From Terriglobia bacterium (GTDB taxonomy: Bacteria; Acidobacteriota; Terriglobia; Bryobacterales; UBA6623): a stretch of DNA of 64,000 nucleotides. Below are positions 57,396-64,000 of the stretch, in pieces (position 1 is the first letter of the stretch; every line of letters begins with the position of its first letter). The notes under the pieces were generated by a model. The model did no database searches. It was not told the origin of the DNA and was given only the letters and a program-made list of their open reading frames with translations. Both the position numbers and the translations under genes were made by a program. The stretch is from assembly GCA_009841225.1 (NCBI GenBank), contig VXMF01000013.1:237360-301359 (forward strand), read 5' to 3'.

Positions 57396-58304
57396 TCAGG
57401 CGGCCGGTCCGGAAGGCTCGACCCCTAGCTCGCGGAGCTTCTCCGCCACCGCGATACCGAGCGATACGGCGCCGCCAGCGGGCGCGGTCTCCTGCAGCTT
57501 GGCCAAGCCCCCGCGGTCCAGCGCAGCCGCCGCACGCAAGGTGATTCCGCTATCGTCGCAGGTCGCGTGCCCTCCTAGCGGCACGTCGCAGCCTCCTCCC
57601 AGCGCCCGCAGCAGCGACCGCTCGGCCGCCACTTCACACGCCGTGGGCAGGTCGTGGAGCGCCGCCAAGGCTTCCGAGACCCGCAGGTCGCCCGCCCGGA
57701 TCTCGATCCCGAGCGCTCCCTGACCGATCGCCGGGACCATCTGGGTCGGCGCGAGGAGCTCATCAGCCTCGTCCAGCAGCCCGAGTCGCTCGAGCCCGGC
57801 CGCCGCCAAGACGATCGCGTCGTACTCCCCGCTGCGCAGCTTGCGGATGCGCGTGTCGACATTTCCGCGCACGCCGGCGATTTCCACTCCCGGCACCAAG
57901 GCGCGCAACTGCTCCGCGCGCCGCAGCGAGCCGGTGCCGACGCGGTCTCCGGGTCGCAACTCCGCGAGCCGGCGGCCGAGCATCGCGTCCCGGGGGTCGG
58001 CTCGGGCCGGCACGCAGCCCAGCGCCAATCGCTCGTCGATCTCGGTGGGCAGATCTTTCAGGCTGTGGACCGCAAGGTCGATCTCGCCAGCGATTAGGGC
58101 ATCCTCGATTTCCTTGGTAAAAACGCCCTTGACGCCGCGCTGAGCGCCGAGCGCCGCCAGCGGGGCGTTGGCGTCTTGGTCGCCGGTTGTCTTGATGACT
58201 CGAATGCTGGCCGGGGTGCCGCGAGCGGCCAACTGCGCCGCCACCCAGCGCGCCTGGCACAGGGCCAGCGGCGATCCCCGCGTGCCGATGGTAAGGCTGC
58301 CCAC
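57396..58304 (-). CDS. hemC: Hydroxymethylbilane synthase (porphobilinogen deaminase)
   Basis: 302 residues. It joins four porphobilinogen units into hydroxymethylbilane. Conserved segments: IGTRGSPLAL, VKGVFTKEIEDALI, DLAVHSLKDLPT, GTGSLRRAEQL, GNVDTRIRKL and the dipyrromethane-attachment Cys239 in LGGGCDVPLG. It is the last gene of a minus-strand hemX-hemA-hemC operon, 8 nt after hemA. Confidence 0.97.
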   Translation of the reverse strand: MGSLTIGTRGSPLALCQARWVAAQLAARGTPASIRVIKTTGDQDANAPLAALGAQRGVKGVFTKEIEDALIAGEIDLAVHSLKDLPTEIDERLALGCVPARADPRDAMLGRRLAELRPGDRVGTGSLRRAEQLRALVPGVEIAGVRGNVDTRIRKLRSGEYDAIVLAAAGLERLGLLDEADELLAPTQMVPAIGQGALGIEIRAGDLRVSEALAALHDLPTACEVAAERSLLRALGGGCDVPLGGHATCDDSGITLRAAAALDRGGLAKLQETAPAGGAVSLGIAVAEKLRELGVEPSGPAA

Positions 58305-58312
58305 GCCGACGC

Positions 58313-59569
58313 CTAGTCGAGCCCGAAAATGCGGCGGATATCTTCCACCGTGATCCGGGAGCGGGGGTCGGACGCGCTGCGCTTTGCCTCGCGGATCGGG
58401 TGGTGGGCCACCTTGTTGATGATGGACCGGGTCAGCTGCTCTACGACCGCGCGCTGTTCGGCGCTCAGGCCGCGCAACTTCGCCTGGTGACGCTCCAATT
58501 CGCCCTGGCGGATCGCTTCCAAGCGCTCGTTCAAGGACTCGATTGCCGGCCCGGCCCGGCTGGCCTTGATTCGCTGGAAGGTGCGCTCGACCTCGGCGTC
58601 AATGATCTTTTCCGCCAGCTCGGCCTCGCGGCGGCGGTTCTCCATGTTCGCCTCCGCGACCTGCTGCAGGTCGTCAATGTCGTAGACGAACACATTCTCG
58701 ACCTCGTTGATCGCAGGGTCAATGTCGCGCGGAACGGCAATGTCGACCAAGAAAATGGGCCGGTTGCGCCGCGCGGCGATAACACCCTCGGCCGCGCGCC
58801 GAGACAGAATGAACTCGGGCGACCCGGTCGAAGAGATCACGATGTCAACGCTCTGGAGGGCTTCCAGCAGGCGTTCGAACGGCACCGTCTCCCCGGCGAC
58901 CTCCGAAGCCAGCCGTTCGGCCCCGGCGGCCGTGCGATTGGTCACCCACAGCCGCGACGCCCCGGCGGCCTGCAAGTGGCGGGCCGCCGCCTCGGCCATT
59001 TCGCCCGCGCCGATCAGCAAGACGGCACGCCCGCCAAGGTCGCCGAAAATCTTGCGCGCCAATTCCACGGCAACGTGGCTGACCGACACGGCCATCTTGC
59101 CGATCTCGGTCTCGTTGCGCACGCGCCGCGCCACGCGGAAAGCGTGCGACACCAAGCGCTCCAGCGGCCCGCCCAGGGCTCCGGCCTCCTTGGCTCGCTG
59201 GTACGCCTCTCGCACCTGGCCCAAGATCTGTGGCTCTCCCACCACCATCGAGTCCAGGCTCGACGCAACGCGAAACACGTGGCGCACCGCCTGCCGCTCG
59301 GCTAGGTTGTACAGGGCGCCTTGCGGCGGCCCGGAACCGTTGGCCGAGCCGCTGAAGCGACGCAAGAACTCCCCGCGCAGGGCATCAGGCTCGCCGCTGG
59401 CTATGAATTCCACCCGGTTGCAGGTGGACAGGACCATGGCCTCGTCGATCAAGTCGCCGCGCGTCAGCTCTCGCGCCAGCTCGCCCGCGCCCTCTTCCGA
59501 GAGAGCGAGGCGCTCGCGCACCTCCACCGGCGCGGTCTTGTGGTTCATCCCGACAAGTTGGATATTCAT
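58313..59569 (-). CDS. hemA: Glutamyl-tRNA reductase
   Basis: 418 residues. It reduces Glu-tRNA to glutamate-1-semialdehyde, the first committed step of C5 tetrapyrrole synthesis. The nucleophile Cys50 sits in LSTCNRVE, followed by SLDSMVVGEPQILGQV, the NADPH-binding LIGAGEMAEAAARHL and the C-terminal dimer helix (LTRSIINKVAHHP). The true start is ATG 59569 (MNIQLVGMNHKTAP), overlapping the hemX stop as ATGA. Longer frames upstream are antisense shadows. Confidence 0.97.
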   Translation of the reverse strand: MNIQLVGMNHKTAPVEVRERLALSEEGAGELARELTRGDLIDEAMVLSTCNRVEFIASGEPDALRGEFLRRFSGSANGSGPPQGALYNLAERQAVRHVFRVASSLDSMVVGEPQILGQVREAYQRAKEAGALGGPLERLVSHAFRVARRVRNETEIGKMAVSVSHVAVELARKIFGDLGGRAVLLIGAGEMAEAAARHLQAAGASRLWVTNRTAAGAERLASEVAGETVPFERLLEALQSVDIVISSTGSPEFILSRRAAEGVIAARRNRPIFLVDIAVPRDIDPAINEVENVFVYDIDDLQQVAEANMENRRREAELAEKIIDAEVERTFQRIKASRAGPAIESLNERLEAIRQGELERHQAKLRGLSAEQRAVVEQLTRSIINKVAHHPIREAKRSASDPRSRITVEDIRRIFGLD

Positions 59570-60381
59570 CGGCCCATGAACGTGTGCGCGCCGCTGTTGA
59601 CGATCCAAGTCAGCGCCGCGCAACAGAAGCCGGCGATGGCAAGATAGGCGCCCCGGCGCCCGCGCCAGCCGGCCGCCATCCGACCCAGGACAATCACGAA
59701 AGCGATCCCCCACGTCAGAAACGTCAGCGCGATCGTGGGGTCGACGATCCAGTTCGAATCCCACTTGGTGAACGCCCCGACCGACGCGGCGATGAGTCCG
59801 AGCGTGATGAGCACGAACGCAGCCGCCAGCGCCTTGTAGCCGATCTCGTCCAGCTTGCCGAGCGGGGGCAAGTGGCTGGAGAACGGCCTTTGGCGCTTGG
59901 CCTTCAGATCGCGTTCTCCGATGAGGTACATCAGTCCCGCCACGCAGGCCAAGAAGAGCGCGGAATAGCCCAGCAGGAACAACGCGGCATGCGCGGAGAT
60001 CCACCACTGCAGCATCGGCCGCGAAACGGTCGGCGCCGCGCCGCCCAAGGCACCGGCGAGCGCCAGCACGAACACCGGGGGGAACGCAAATACCGCCAAG
60101 CTCGTGTACTTGAACCGCGCATAGGCGGCCAAGAATGCCGCAGCCATGAAGAACGATGCCATCGAGGACATCTGCTGCAGGGTCTGGACGGCGAAACGGC
60201 CCTGCGTCCAGCTCTCCAGCGCTAGCGAGCCGAAGTGTGCGCCGGTGGCAAGGACGAAGGCATAAACGGCCAGCCGCGACAATTGATGCCGCGGCTTCGC
60301 CACCGCATACAGCGCGTCGAGCAGGCCCACCGCATAAAGCGCCAAGGCCACCCTCTGCAGCGATGCACCGTCTGCGACCAT
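59566..60381 (-). CDS. HemX/CcsA-like cytochrome c assembly-type membrane protein
   Basis: 271 residues with eight predicted transmembrane helices. It belongs to the CcsA/HemX superfamily (ISAHAALFLLGYSALFL, VGAFTKWDSNWIVDPT), but the tryptophan-rich WWD haem-handling motif of true CcsA is not clear, which together with its position directly before hemA points to HemX, a membrane protein that modulates HemA levels. The ATG at 60381 follows a perfect TATAAT by 8 nt, so the operon mRNA probably starts at the start codon. Confidence 0.82.
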   Translation of the reverse strand: MVADGASLQRVALALYAVGLLDALYAVAKPRHQLSRLAVYAFVLATGAHFGSLALESWTQGRFAVQTLQQMSSMASFFMAAAFLAAYARFKYTSLAVFAFPPVFVLALAGALGGAAPTVSRPMLQWWISAHAALFLLGYSALFLACVAGLMYLIGERDLKAKRQRPFSSHLPPLGKLDEIGYKALAAAFVLITLGLIAASVGAFTKWDSNWIVDPTIALTFLTWGIAFVIVLGRMAAGWRGRRGAYLAIAGFCCAALTWIVNSGAHTFMGR

Positions 60382-60388
60382 GGTTGTG

Positions 60389-60394
60389 ATTATA
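60389..60394 (-). promoter_or_regulatory. -10 box (TATAAT) of the hemX-hemA-hemC operon, leaderless
   Basis: Perfect TATAAT on the minus strand ends 8 nt before ATG 60381; there is no SD. This is the clearest leaderless promoter in the window. A -35 match was not seen. Confidence 0.5.
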
Positions 60395-60431
60395 GAAAGC
60401 GCATCGGGTCGCTGGCCCCGTCAGCGCCCGC

Positions 60432-60929
60432 TTAAGGCCGTTTGAATTCCGCCCTGGCCCGCTCCCACGTCACTTCGAGCGCCTCCGGCAGCACTCGAGT
60501 CTCCGCGATCACTGTCGCGAAGTTCGAGTCCGCCGCCCAGCGCGGCAACGCATGCATGTGGATGTGATCGGCCACGCCGGCGCCGGCGGCGCGTCCGATG
60601 TTCATCCCGACATTGACCCCGTCAGGCCGGTAGAGCCTCTCCAAGACGCATTCGATGCGGCGCGTCAACTCGATCATTTCCGAAGCGGCCTCCTGCGAGG
60701 CGGCCGCCAGCTTCGAGACGTGCTGGTAGGGCACGACCATCATGTGGCCGCTGGTGTACGGATAGCGATTGAGAATGACGAAGTTGTGCTCGGCCCGATG
60801 CAGGATCAAGGACTGGCGATCGGGGACGCCCGCGTCCACGATGCGGCAGAAAGCGCAATCCTGCGGGGCACCGGCCCCGGATGCACCCGTGACGTATCGG
60901 TAGCGCCACGGGCTCCAAAGAAAGTCCAT
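60432..60929 (-). CDS. HIT-family nucleotide hydrolase/phosphorylase
   Basis: 165 residues. The histidine triad H-x-H-x-H is intact in DHIHMHALPRW (~residues 120-130), with the N-terminal CAFCRI zinc-type motif and SGHMMVVPYQH. It is of the Ap4A phosphorylase/FHIT-like length. It should cleave dinucleoside polyphosphates or nucleotide phosphoramidates. A TAGACT box at 60958-60963 lies upstream and overlaps the HU stop codon. A 31-nt gap separates it from HU. Confidence 0.92.
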   Translation of the reverse strand: MDFLWSPWRYRYVTGASGAGAPQDCAFCRIVDAGVPDRQSLILHRAEHNFVILNRYPYTSGHMMVVPYQHVSKLAAASQEAASEMIELTRRIECVLERLYRPDGVNVGMNIGRAAGAGVADHIHMHALPRWAADSNFATVIAETRVLPEALEVTWERARAEFKRP

Positions 60930-60957
60930 CGCGCGGCCGCCGCCTCGGGCGGGGCTG

Positions 60958-60963
60958 AGTCTA
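60958..60963 (-). promoter_or_regulatory. -10 box (TAGACT) overlapping the HU stop codon
   Basis: Minus-strand TAGACT, the first three bases of which are the TAG stop codon of the HU gene. The predicted leader is about 22 nt to ATG 60929. Confidence 0.35.
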
Positions 60964-61251
60964 TTCCGTCGGCGTGGAATCGCCGACGGCGTCGCGCAGC
61001 TGCTTGCTGGCCTTGAAGAACGGAATCGTTTTGGATGGAACCTCGACCACCTCTCCGGAACGCGGATTGCGTCCCTGGCGGGCCGGGCGCTGACGGGTGC
61101 GGAAGCTGCCGAAGCCTCTCAACTCAACCTTCTCTCCTTTTGTGAGCGAACTGACGATGCTATCCAAGACCGTATCTACGATCACATCTGCTTCTTGGCG
61201 GGTTGTGCTCGTGGAATTCACGACCTCGGAAACAAGTTCTGCTTTTGTCAT
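60961..61251 (-). CDS. HU-type histone-like DNA-binding protein
   Basis: 96 residues from ATG 61251. A typical HU/IHF-family protein: TKAELVSEVV opening, LRGFGSFRTRQRPARQGRNP for the DNA-grasping arms and KTIPFFKASKQLRD at the C-terminus. HU bends and compacts DNA. TACAAT at 61282-61287 provides a promoter with ~25 nt leader; gggagg lies 15 nt before the ATG. HIT follows on the same strand. Confidence 0.95.
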   Translation of the reverse strand: MTKAELVSEVVNSTSTTRQEADVIVDTVLDSIVSSLTKGEKVELRGFGSFRTRQRPARQGRNPRSGEVVEVPSKTIPFFKASKQLRDAVGDSTPTE

Positions 61252-61281
61252 GTGGTTTGGGTTCAACCTCCCTTTCCGGCT

Positions 61282-61287
61282 ATTGTA
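61282..61287 (-). promoter_or_regulatory. -10 box (TACAAT) of the HU gene
   Basis: Minus-strand TACAAT, predicted transcription start near 61275, between the S1 stop and the HU ATG. Confidence 0.35.
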
Positions 61288-61316
61288 ACGCAAACGGCAC
61301 GGAGGGCCATGGCCGC

Positions 61317-63401
61317 TCAGAGATAGCGCAGCCCGATGCGCCGCGTGCGCTCGTTGAGCTCGAGAATCTCGAACTGATGCTGCTGCCCGGGCTTGATCGC
61401 GCTGCGATCCCTCGGCAGCTGGGAACTGTGGCACAGGCCTTCCACGCCGGTCGCCAGTTCGACGAACGCTCCGAACTTCGCGATCCGTCGCACCGTGCCC
61501 GGCAAGATGTCGCCGACCGAGTTCTCGATCAGGAAGGCGTCCCATGCGTCCGGCTGCAACTGCTTGACGCCCAGCGAGAGCTTGCGGTTCTCCAGGTCCG
61601 CCTGAAGGATCACTGTGGAGATCTCCTGTCCTTTCTGCGCCACTTCCCTGGGCTGGGTCGGGCGCGAATCCCAAGACAGGTCCGAAACATGCACCAAGCC
61701 CTCGATTCCCGGCGCGATCTCGACGAACAGTCCGTAGTGTTCGATCTTGCGCACAACGCCCTTGACGACTTGGCCAACTTCCAGGCTGGCAGCGTGCGTG
61801 TCCCACGGGTCCGGCGTGAGACGCTTGGCACTCAGAGAGATGCGGCGCTGGTCCGGGTCGATCGCCAGCACGACCGCTTCTGTGTCGGCGTTAGGCGTGA
61901 ACGTCTTGGTGGGATGCTTGGCACGGCGCGACCAGTCAATCTCCGAGAAATGGATCAGTCCCTCGACGCCCGCCTCAAGCTCGACGAAAGCGCCGTAGTC
62001 CTTCACGCTGGTGACCCGTCCGCGCACTCGCTGCCCGACAGCGAAACGCTCGCCGATCGTAAGCCACGGATCGGGCTGCATCGCCTTCAGGCTCAGGACG
62101 ATCTTCTCCTTTGCTTCGTCGATGCGCATGACCCTGGCGGTGAGCTCCTGGCCCGTCTGGACGTGGTCCTCCGCCTTGCGGACCCGGCCATAGGAGAGGT
62201 CGGCGTACTTGATCATGCCCTCGATGCCCCCGAGGTCAACGAATACCCCGAACGAGGTAATGGTCGTGACCTCCCCCGAGGCGGGCTCGCCCACTGCGAG
62301 TTTGGCGAGCGTTTCGGTCCGCAGTTCCTGCTGTCGCGCCCTGAGCAGGCTGCTGCGGGAGACGACAACGTTTCCGCGTCGCCGGTCGCACTCGATGACC
62401 GCAACCTCGACCTCGCTGCCGACCCATGAGTCCATCTTGCGGACAGGCCGGATGTCGATCTGCGAGCCGGGCATGAAGGCTGGCACGCCGATGTCCACGC
62501 GCAGGCCTCCCTTGACGGGCCCTACGACCGAGCCCTTGATCGGCAGGTTGTGCGCGTGCGCGTTCTGGATCCGAGTCCACACTTCCAGCTCGCGGATGCG
62601 CTTGAACGAAAGGGCGGCATACTCGCCGGGGGCGCCCATGCGCTCGACCAAGACTTCGATCTCTTGGCCGGGCTCCACGGAGACCGTGCCGTCGGCCTGT
62701 TGGAACTCGACCAAAGGCACGCTGCCCTCCACCTTGGTCCCGAACGCGACGATTACGCCGGAGTCGCGCACGGCGACAACGGTTCCCTTGCAACGGGCGC
62801 CGGCGCGGACAACCGCCCCCGCGTCCGACGGGATGTCCGGCAGCATTTCTGGATCCTCGAACTCCGGGATGTCGTCGAGCAGGTCCTCCTCGGGGCCGGC
62901 CAGGTCAGGCAAGCCCGGGATGGCGTGCGGCCCGCTGGGCGATGGCGGGACTGCGGGAGCTGGTGGCGGCGCGGCCTCGGGAGCCGGCGCGGCGGCGGGG
63001 AGCTCAGCCTCGACCGCGAATTGCGCTGGTGCTGGATCGCCCGATTCCTGGGCGGAACGGGGCTCGTCCGACAGCGCCGGCGCCTCCGGAGGCTCCTGTG
63101 GCGCCGGCGAGGCGGAAGCCACCGGGTCGGCGGGCTCGTCCATGGTTTCCGACGCGCCGGCGCCCGGCGGATCCGCCGGGGCCGAAGCTACAGCGGACGG
63201 CTGTTCGCTAGCGGATGGGCTGGGGTCAGCTTCGGCGGCCGCCGGTTCCGGAGCCGCAACAGAATCCTCTTCCTCTGCGCTAGCGGCGTCGACTAGCTCC
63301 GGAGGCGGGAGATCCGGCGCGCGAGGCAGGTCGGTCGCATCGGTGACATTGGGACCGTTCTCATCGGCAAGCGGCTTCGTTTCTTCTGATTGCGCCTGCA
63401 T
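61317..63401 (-). CDS. Ribosomal protein S1-like protein with six S1 domains
   Basis: 694 residues from ATG 63401. Residues 1-198 are a low-complexity, Ala/Pro/Glu/Ser-rich acidic extension. Six S1 RNA-binding domains follow at about 199-268, 285-352, 371-440, 456-527, 543-612 and 630-692; domains 3-6 have the classic SFGVFVDLGGIEGMI / YGAFVELEAGVEGLIH pattern, 1 and 2 are divergent as in S1. S1 helps ribosomes bind structured mRNAs. The extension is not seen in E. coli S1. A consensus promoter lies at 63563-63591, leaving a ~155-nt leader. Confidence 0.88.
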   Translation of the reverse strand: MQAQSEETKPLADENGPNVTDATDLPRAPDLPPPELVDAASAEEEDSVAAPEPAAAEADPSPSASEQPSAVASAPADPPGAGASETMDEPADPVASASPAPQEPPEAPALSDEPRSAQESGDPAPAQFAVEAELPAAAPAPEAAPPPAPAVPPSPSGPHAIPGLPDLAGPEEDLLDDIPEFEDPEMLPDIPSDAGAVVRAGARCKGTVVAVRDSGVIVAFGTKVEGSVPLVEFQQADGTVSVEPGQEIEVLVERMGAPGEYAALSFKRIRELEVWTRIQNAHAHNLPIKGSVVGPVKGGLRVDIGVPAFMPGSQIDIRPVRKMDSWVGSEVEVAVIECDRRRGNVVVSRSSLLRARQQELRTETLAKLAVGEPASGEVTTITSFGVFVDLGGIEGMIKYADLSYGRVRKAEDHVQTGQELTARVMRIDEAKEKIVLSLKAMQPDPWLTIGERFAVGQRVRGRVTSVKDYGAFVELEAGVEGLIHFSEIDWSRRAKHPTKTFTPNADTEAVVLAIDPDQRRISLSAKRLTPDPWDTHAASLEVGQVVKGVVRKIEHYGLFVEIAPGIEGLVHVSDLSWDSRPTQPREVAQKGQEISTVILQADLENRKLSLGVKQLQPDAWDAFLIENSVGDILPGTVRRIAKFGAFVELATGVEGLCHSSQLPRDRSAIKPGQQHQFEILELNERTRRIGLRYL

Positions 63402-63468
63402 GAATGCAACGGCCTCGCGAGATTGGCCCCTTCCAGCAGCAGCGCGGGCCGCGACCATGCCTACCCGA

Positions 63469-63550
63469 GCGCTCGCCGACCCCACAGCGAGCTGAGCACA
63501 CGAGTTTCTGCACGGCAGTTACGCCTGCGGCGGCGTCCGCTGGCGAGCGC
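63469..63550 (-). promoter_or_regulatory. Inverted repeat in the S1 leader
   Basis: Perfect 9-bp arms gcgctcgcc (63469-63477) and ggcgagcgc (63542-63550) enclose 64 nt in the leader of the S1 mRNA. Autoregulation of S1 genes through their leaders is known in other bacteria; here it is only a possibility. Confidence 0.3.
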
Positions 63551-63562
63551 CGGAGTCCGTTC

Positions 63563-63591
63563 ACTATAGCCGAGACAGGGGTAGATGTCAA
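63563..63591 (-). promoter_or_regulatory. Consensus promoter (TTGACA-17-TATAGT) of the S1 gene
   Basis: Minus-strand TTGACA (63591-63586), 17 bp, TATAGT (63568-63563), the closest match to the sigma70 consensus in the window. Confidence 0.65.
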
Positions 63592-63689
63592 CGCTGGCGC
63601 GGATCGCGGCCGAGCGTGCGTGAGCGTGCGTCCGGCGCGGCGCGGCGGCGGCCTTCGACTATGCTGGAGGGGAGGCTGCGAACCCGAGA

Positions 63690-63956
63690 ATGCCTGTGAG
63701 CGCCGAGCTGCTGAAGATCTTGTGCTGTCCGGTGACCAAAGTACCGGTGCGGGAGCTGGCCGAGCCGCAACTTGCCGCGCTGAACGAGGCCATCGCGGGC
63801 GGAACCGTCAAGCACGTTGACGGCACGCTGGTGGAGGGGCCGCTGGCGGAAGGCCTGGTGACGAGCGACGGGGTTACGGTGTACGCGGTCGACGAAGGCA
63901 TCCCGGTGATGTTGCCGGGGCTGGGGATCGCCACGGCGCAGGTGCGGGGCTGGTAG
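63690..63956 (+). CDS. Trm112-family protein
   Basis: 88 residues of the small Trm112/UPF0434-like fold: LLKILCCPVTKVPVREL (one CxxC-like Cys pair reduced to CC) at the N-terminus and EGIPVMLPG near the C-terminus. Eukaryotic Trm112 is an obligate partner and activator of methyltransferases; bacterial members are of unknown role. The central 35 residues are longer and more acidic than in E. coli YcaR. A perfect GC hairpin follows the stop. Confidence 0.82.
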   Translation: MPVSAELLKILCCPVTKVPVRELAEPQLAALNEAIAGGTVKHVDGTLVEGPLAEGLVTSDGVTVYAVDEGIPVMLPGLGIATAQVRGW

Positions 63957-63957
63957 G

Positions 63958-63982
63958 GGCGGGCGCCGCGGGGGCGCCCGCC
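63958..63982 (+). terminator. GC-rich hairpin after the Trm112-like gene
   Basis: Perfect 10-bp stem ggcgggcgcc (63958-63967) / ggcgcccgcc (63973-63982) with a 5-nt loop, starting 2 nt after the stop codon. No clear T tract follows (gaggggtt), so it may slow rather than fully stop transcription. Confidence 0.5.
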
Positions 63983-64000
63983 GAGGGGTTCCGGGCGGCG

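Noticed and set aside
59566..60381. Assignment of the membrane protein as true cytochrome c synthetase CcsA
   Set aside because: The tryptophan-rich haem motif is not clear and the gene is fused by overlap to hemA, so HemX is the better reading.
1..64000. tRNA, rRNA, CRISPR arrays or a complete prophage
   Set aside because: No cloverleaf with a TpsiC-type GGTTCGA arm, no rRNA-like block and no regularly spaced direct repeats were recognised by eye; a tRNAscan or CRISPR finder run could still reveal a missed one.

Overview
The window looks like a chromosomal segment of a high-GC (roughly two thirds G+C by eye) Acidobacteriota bacterium, most likely related to Bryobacterales/Solibacter. The markers are a subtilase ending in a Solibacter-type C-terminal domain (TIGR03437-like), a VWA protein of the acidobacterial type (TIGR03436-like), a TonB-type outer-membrane protein with an N-terminal carboxypeptidase-regulatory domain, and two pairs of DUF1592/DUF1552 genes of the planctomycete/acidobacterial kind. 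No rRNA, tRNA or CRISPR array was recognised.

Layout. 1-2.9 kb: rod-shape operon mreB-mreC-mreD-(mrdA), minus strand, with a structured mreB leader. 3.2-7.9 kb: sugar oxidoreductase, TIM-barrel isomerase, an exported TPR protein and two small exported helical proteins. 7.9-13.4 kb: large subtilase, heparinase-like secreted protein and endonuclease III. 13.4-15.5 kb: a small accessory islet with a VRR-NUC nuclease, an orphan surface-domain ORF with its own AT-rich promoter, and a decayed IS630-type transposase. 15.5-22.5 kb: glpD, pyrD, adenosine deaminase, sulfatase, crotonase, and a DsbD-N/TlpA pair. 22.6-28.5 kb: exported DUF3604 protein, cyclase lipoprotein and a secreted four-Cache protein. 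28.7-36.1 kb: NIPSNAP, TonB-dependent receptor and the first DUF1552/DUF1592 pair. 36.4-46.8 kb: BON protein, GntP permease, purE, a seven-LysM lytic transglycosylase, VWA protein, AHSA1-like protein, enolase-superfamily enzyme and esterase. 47-55.4 kb: ankyrin protein, second DUF1552/DUF1592 pair, CE15-like esterase and SLC13-type permease. 55.4-64 kb: housekeeping block of Fpg, Dus, hemX-hemA-hemC, HIT, HU, ribosomal protein S1-like and Trm112-like genes.

How the genes fit together. The accessory content (sulfatase, heparinase-like, CE15, sugar dehydrogenase/isomerase, enolase-superfamily enzyme, GntP, TonB receptor, proteases) suggests a heterotroph living on complex polysaccharide and protein, with many exported proteins. 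Transcription signals fall into two classes: genes with a normal leader and Shine-Dalgarno site, and about eleven genes with a TANNNT box ending 6-10 nt before the start codon, as expected for leaderless mRNAs. No clearly new multi-gene defence or biosynthetic system was found. The most unusual items are the leaderless start architecture, the tandem four-Cache secreted protein, the seven-LysM transglycosylase, the S1 protein with a 200-residue disordered head, and the accessory islet at 13.4-15.5 kb.
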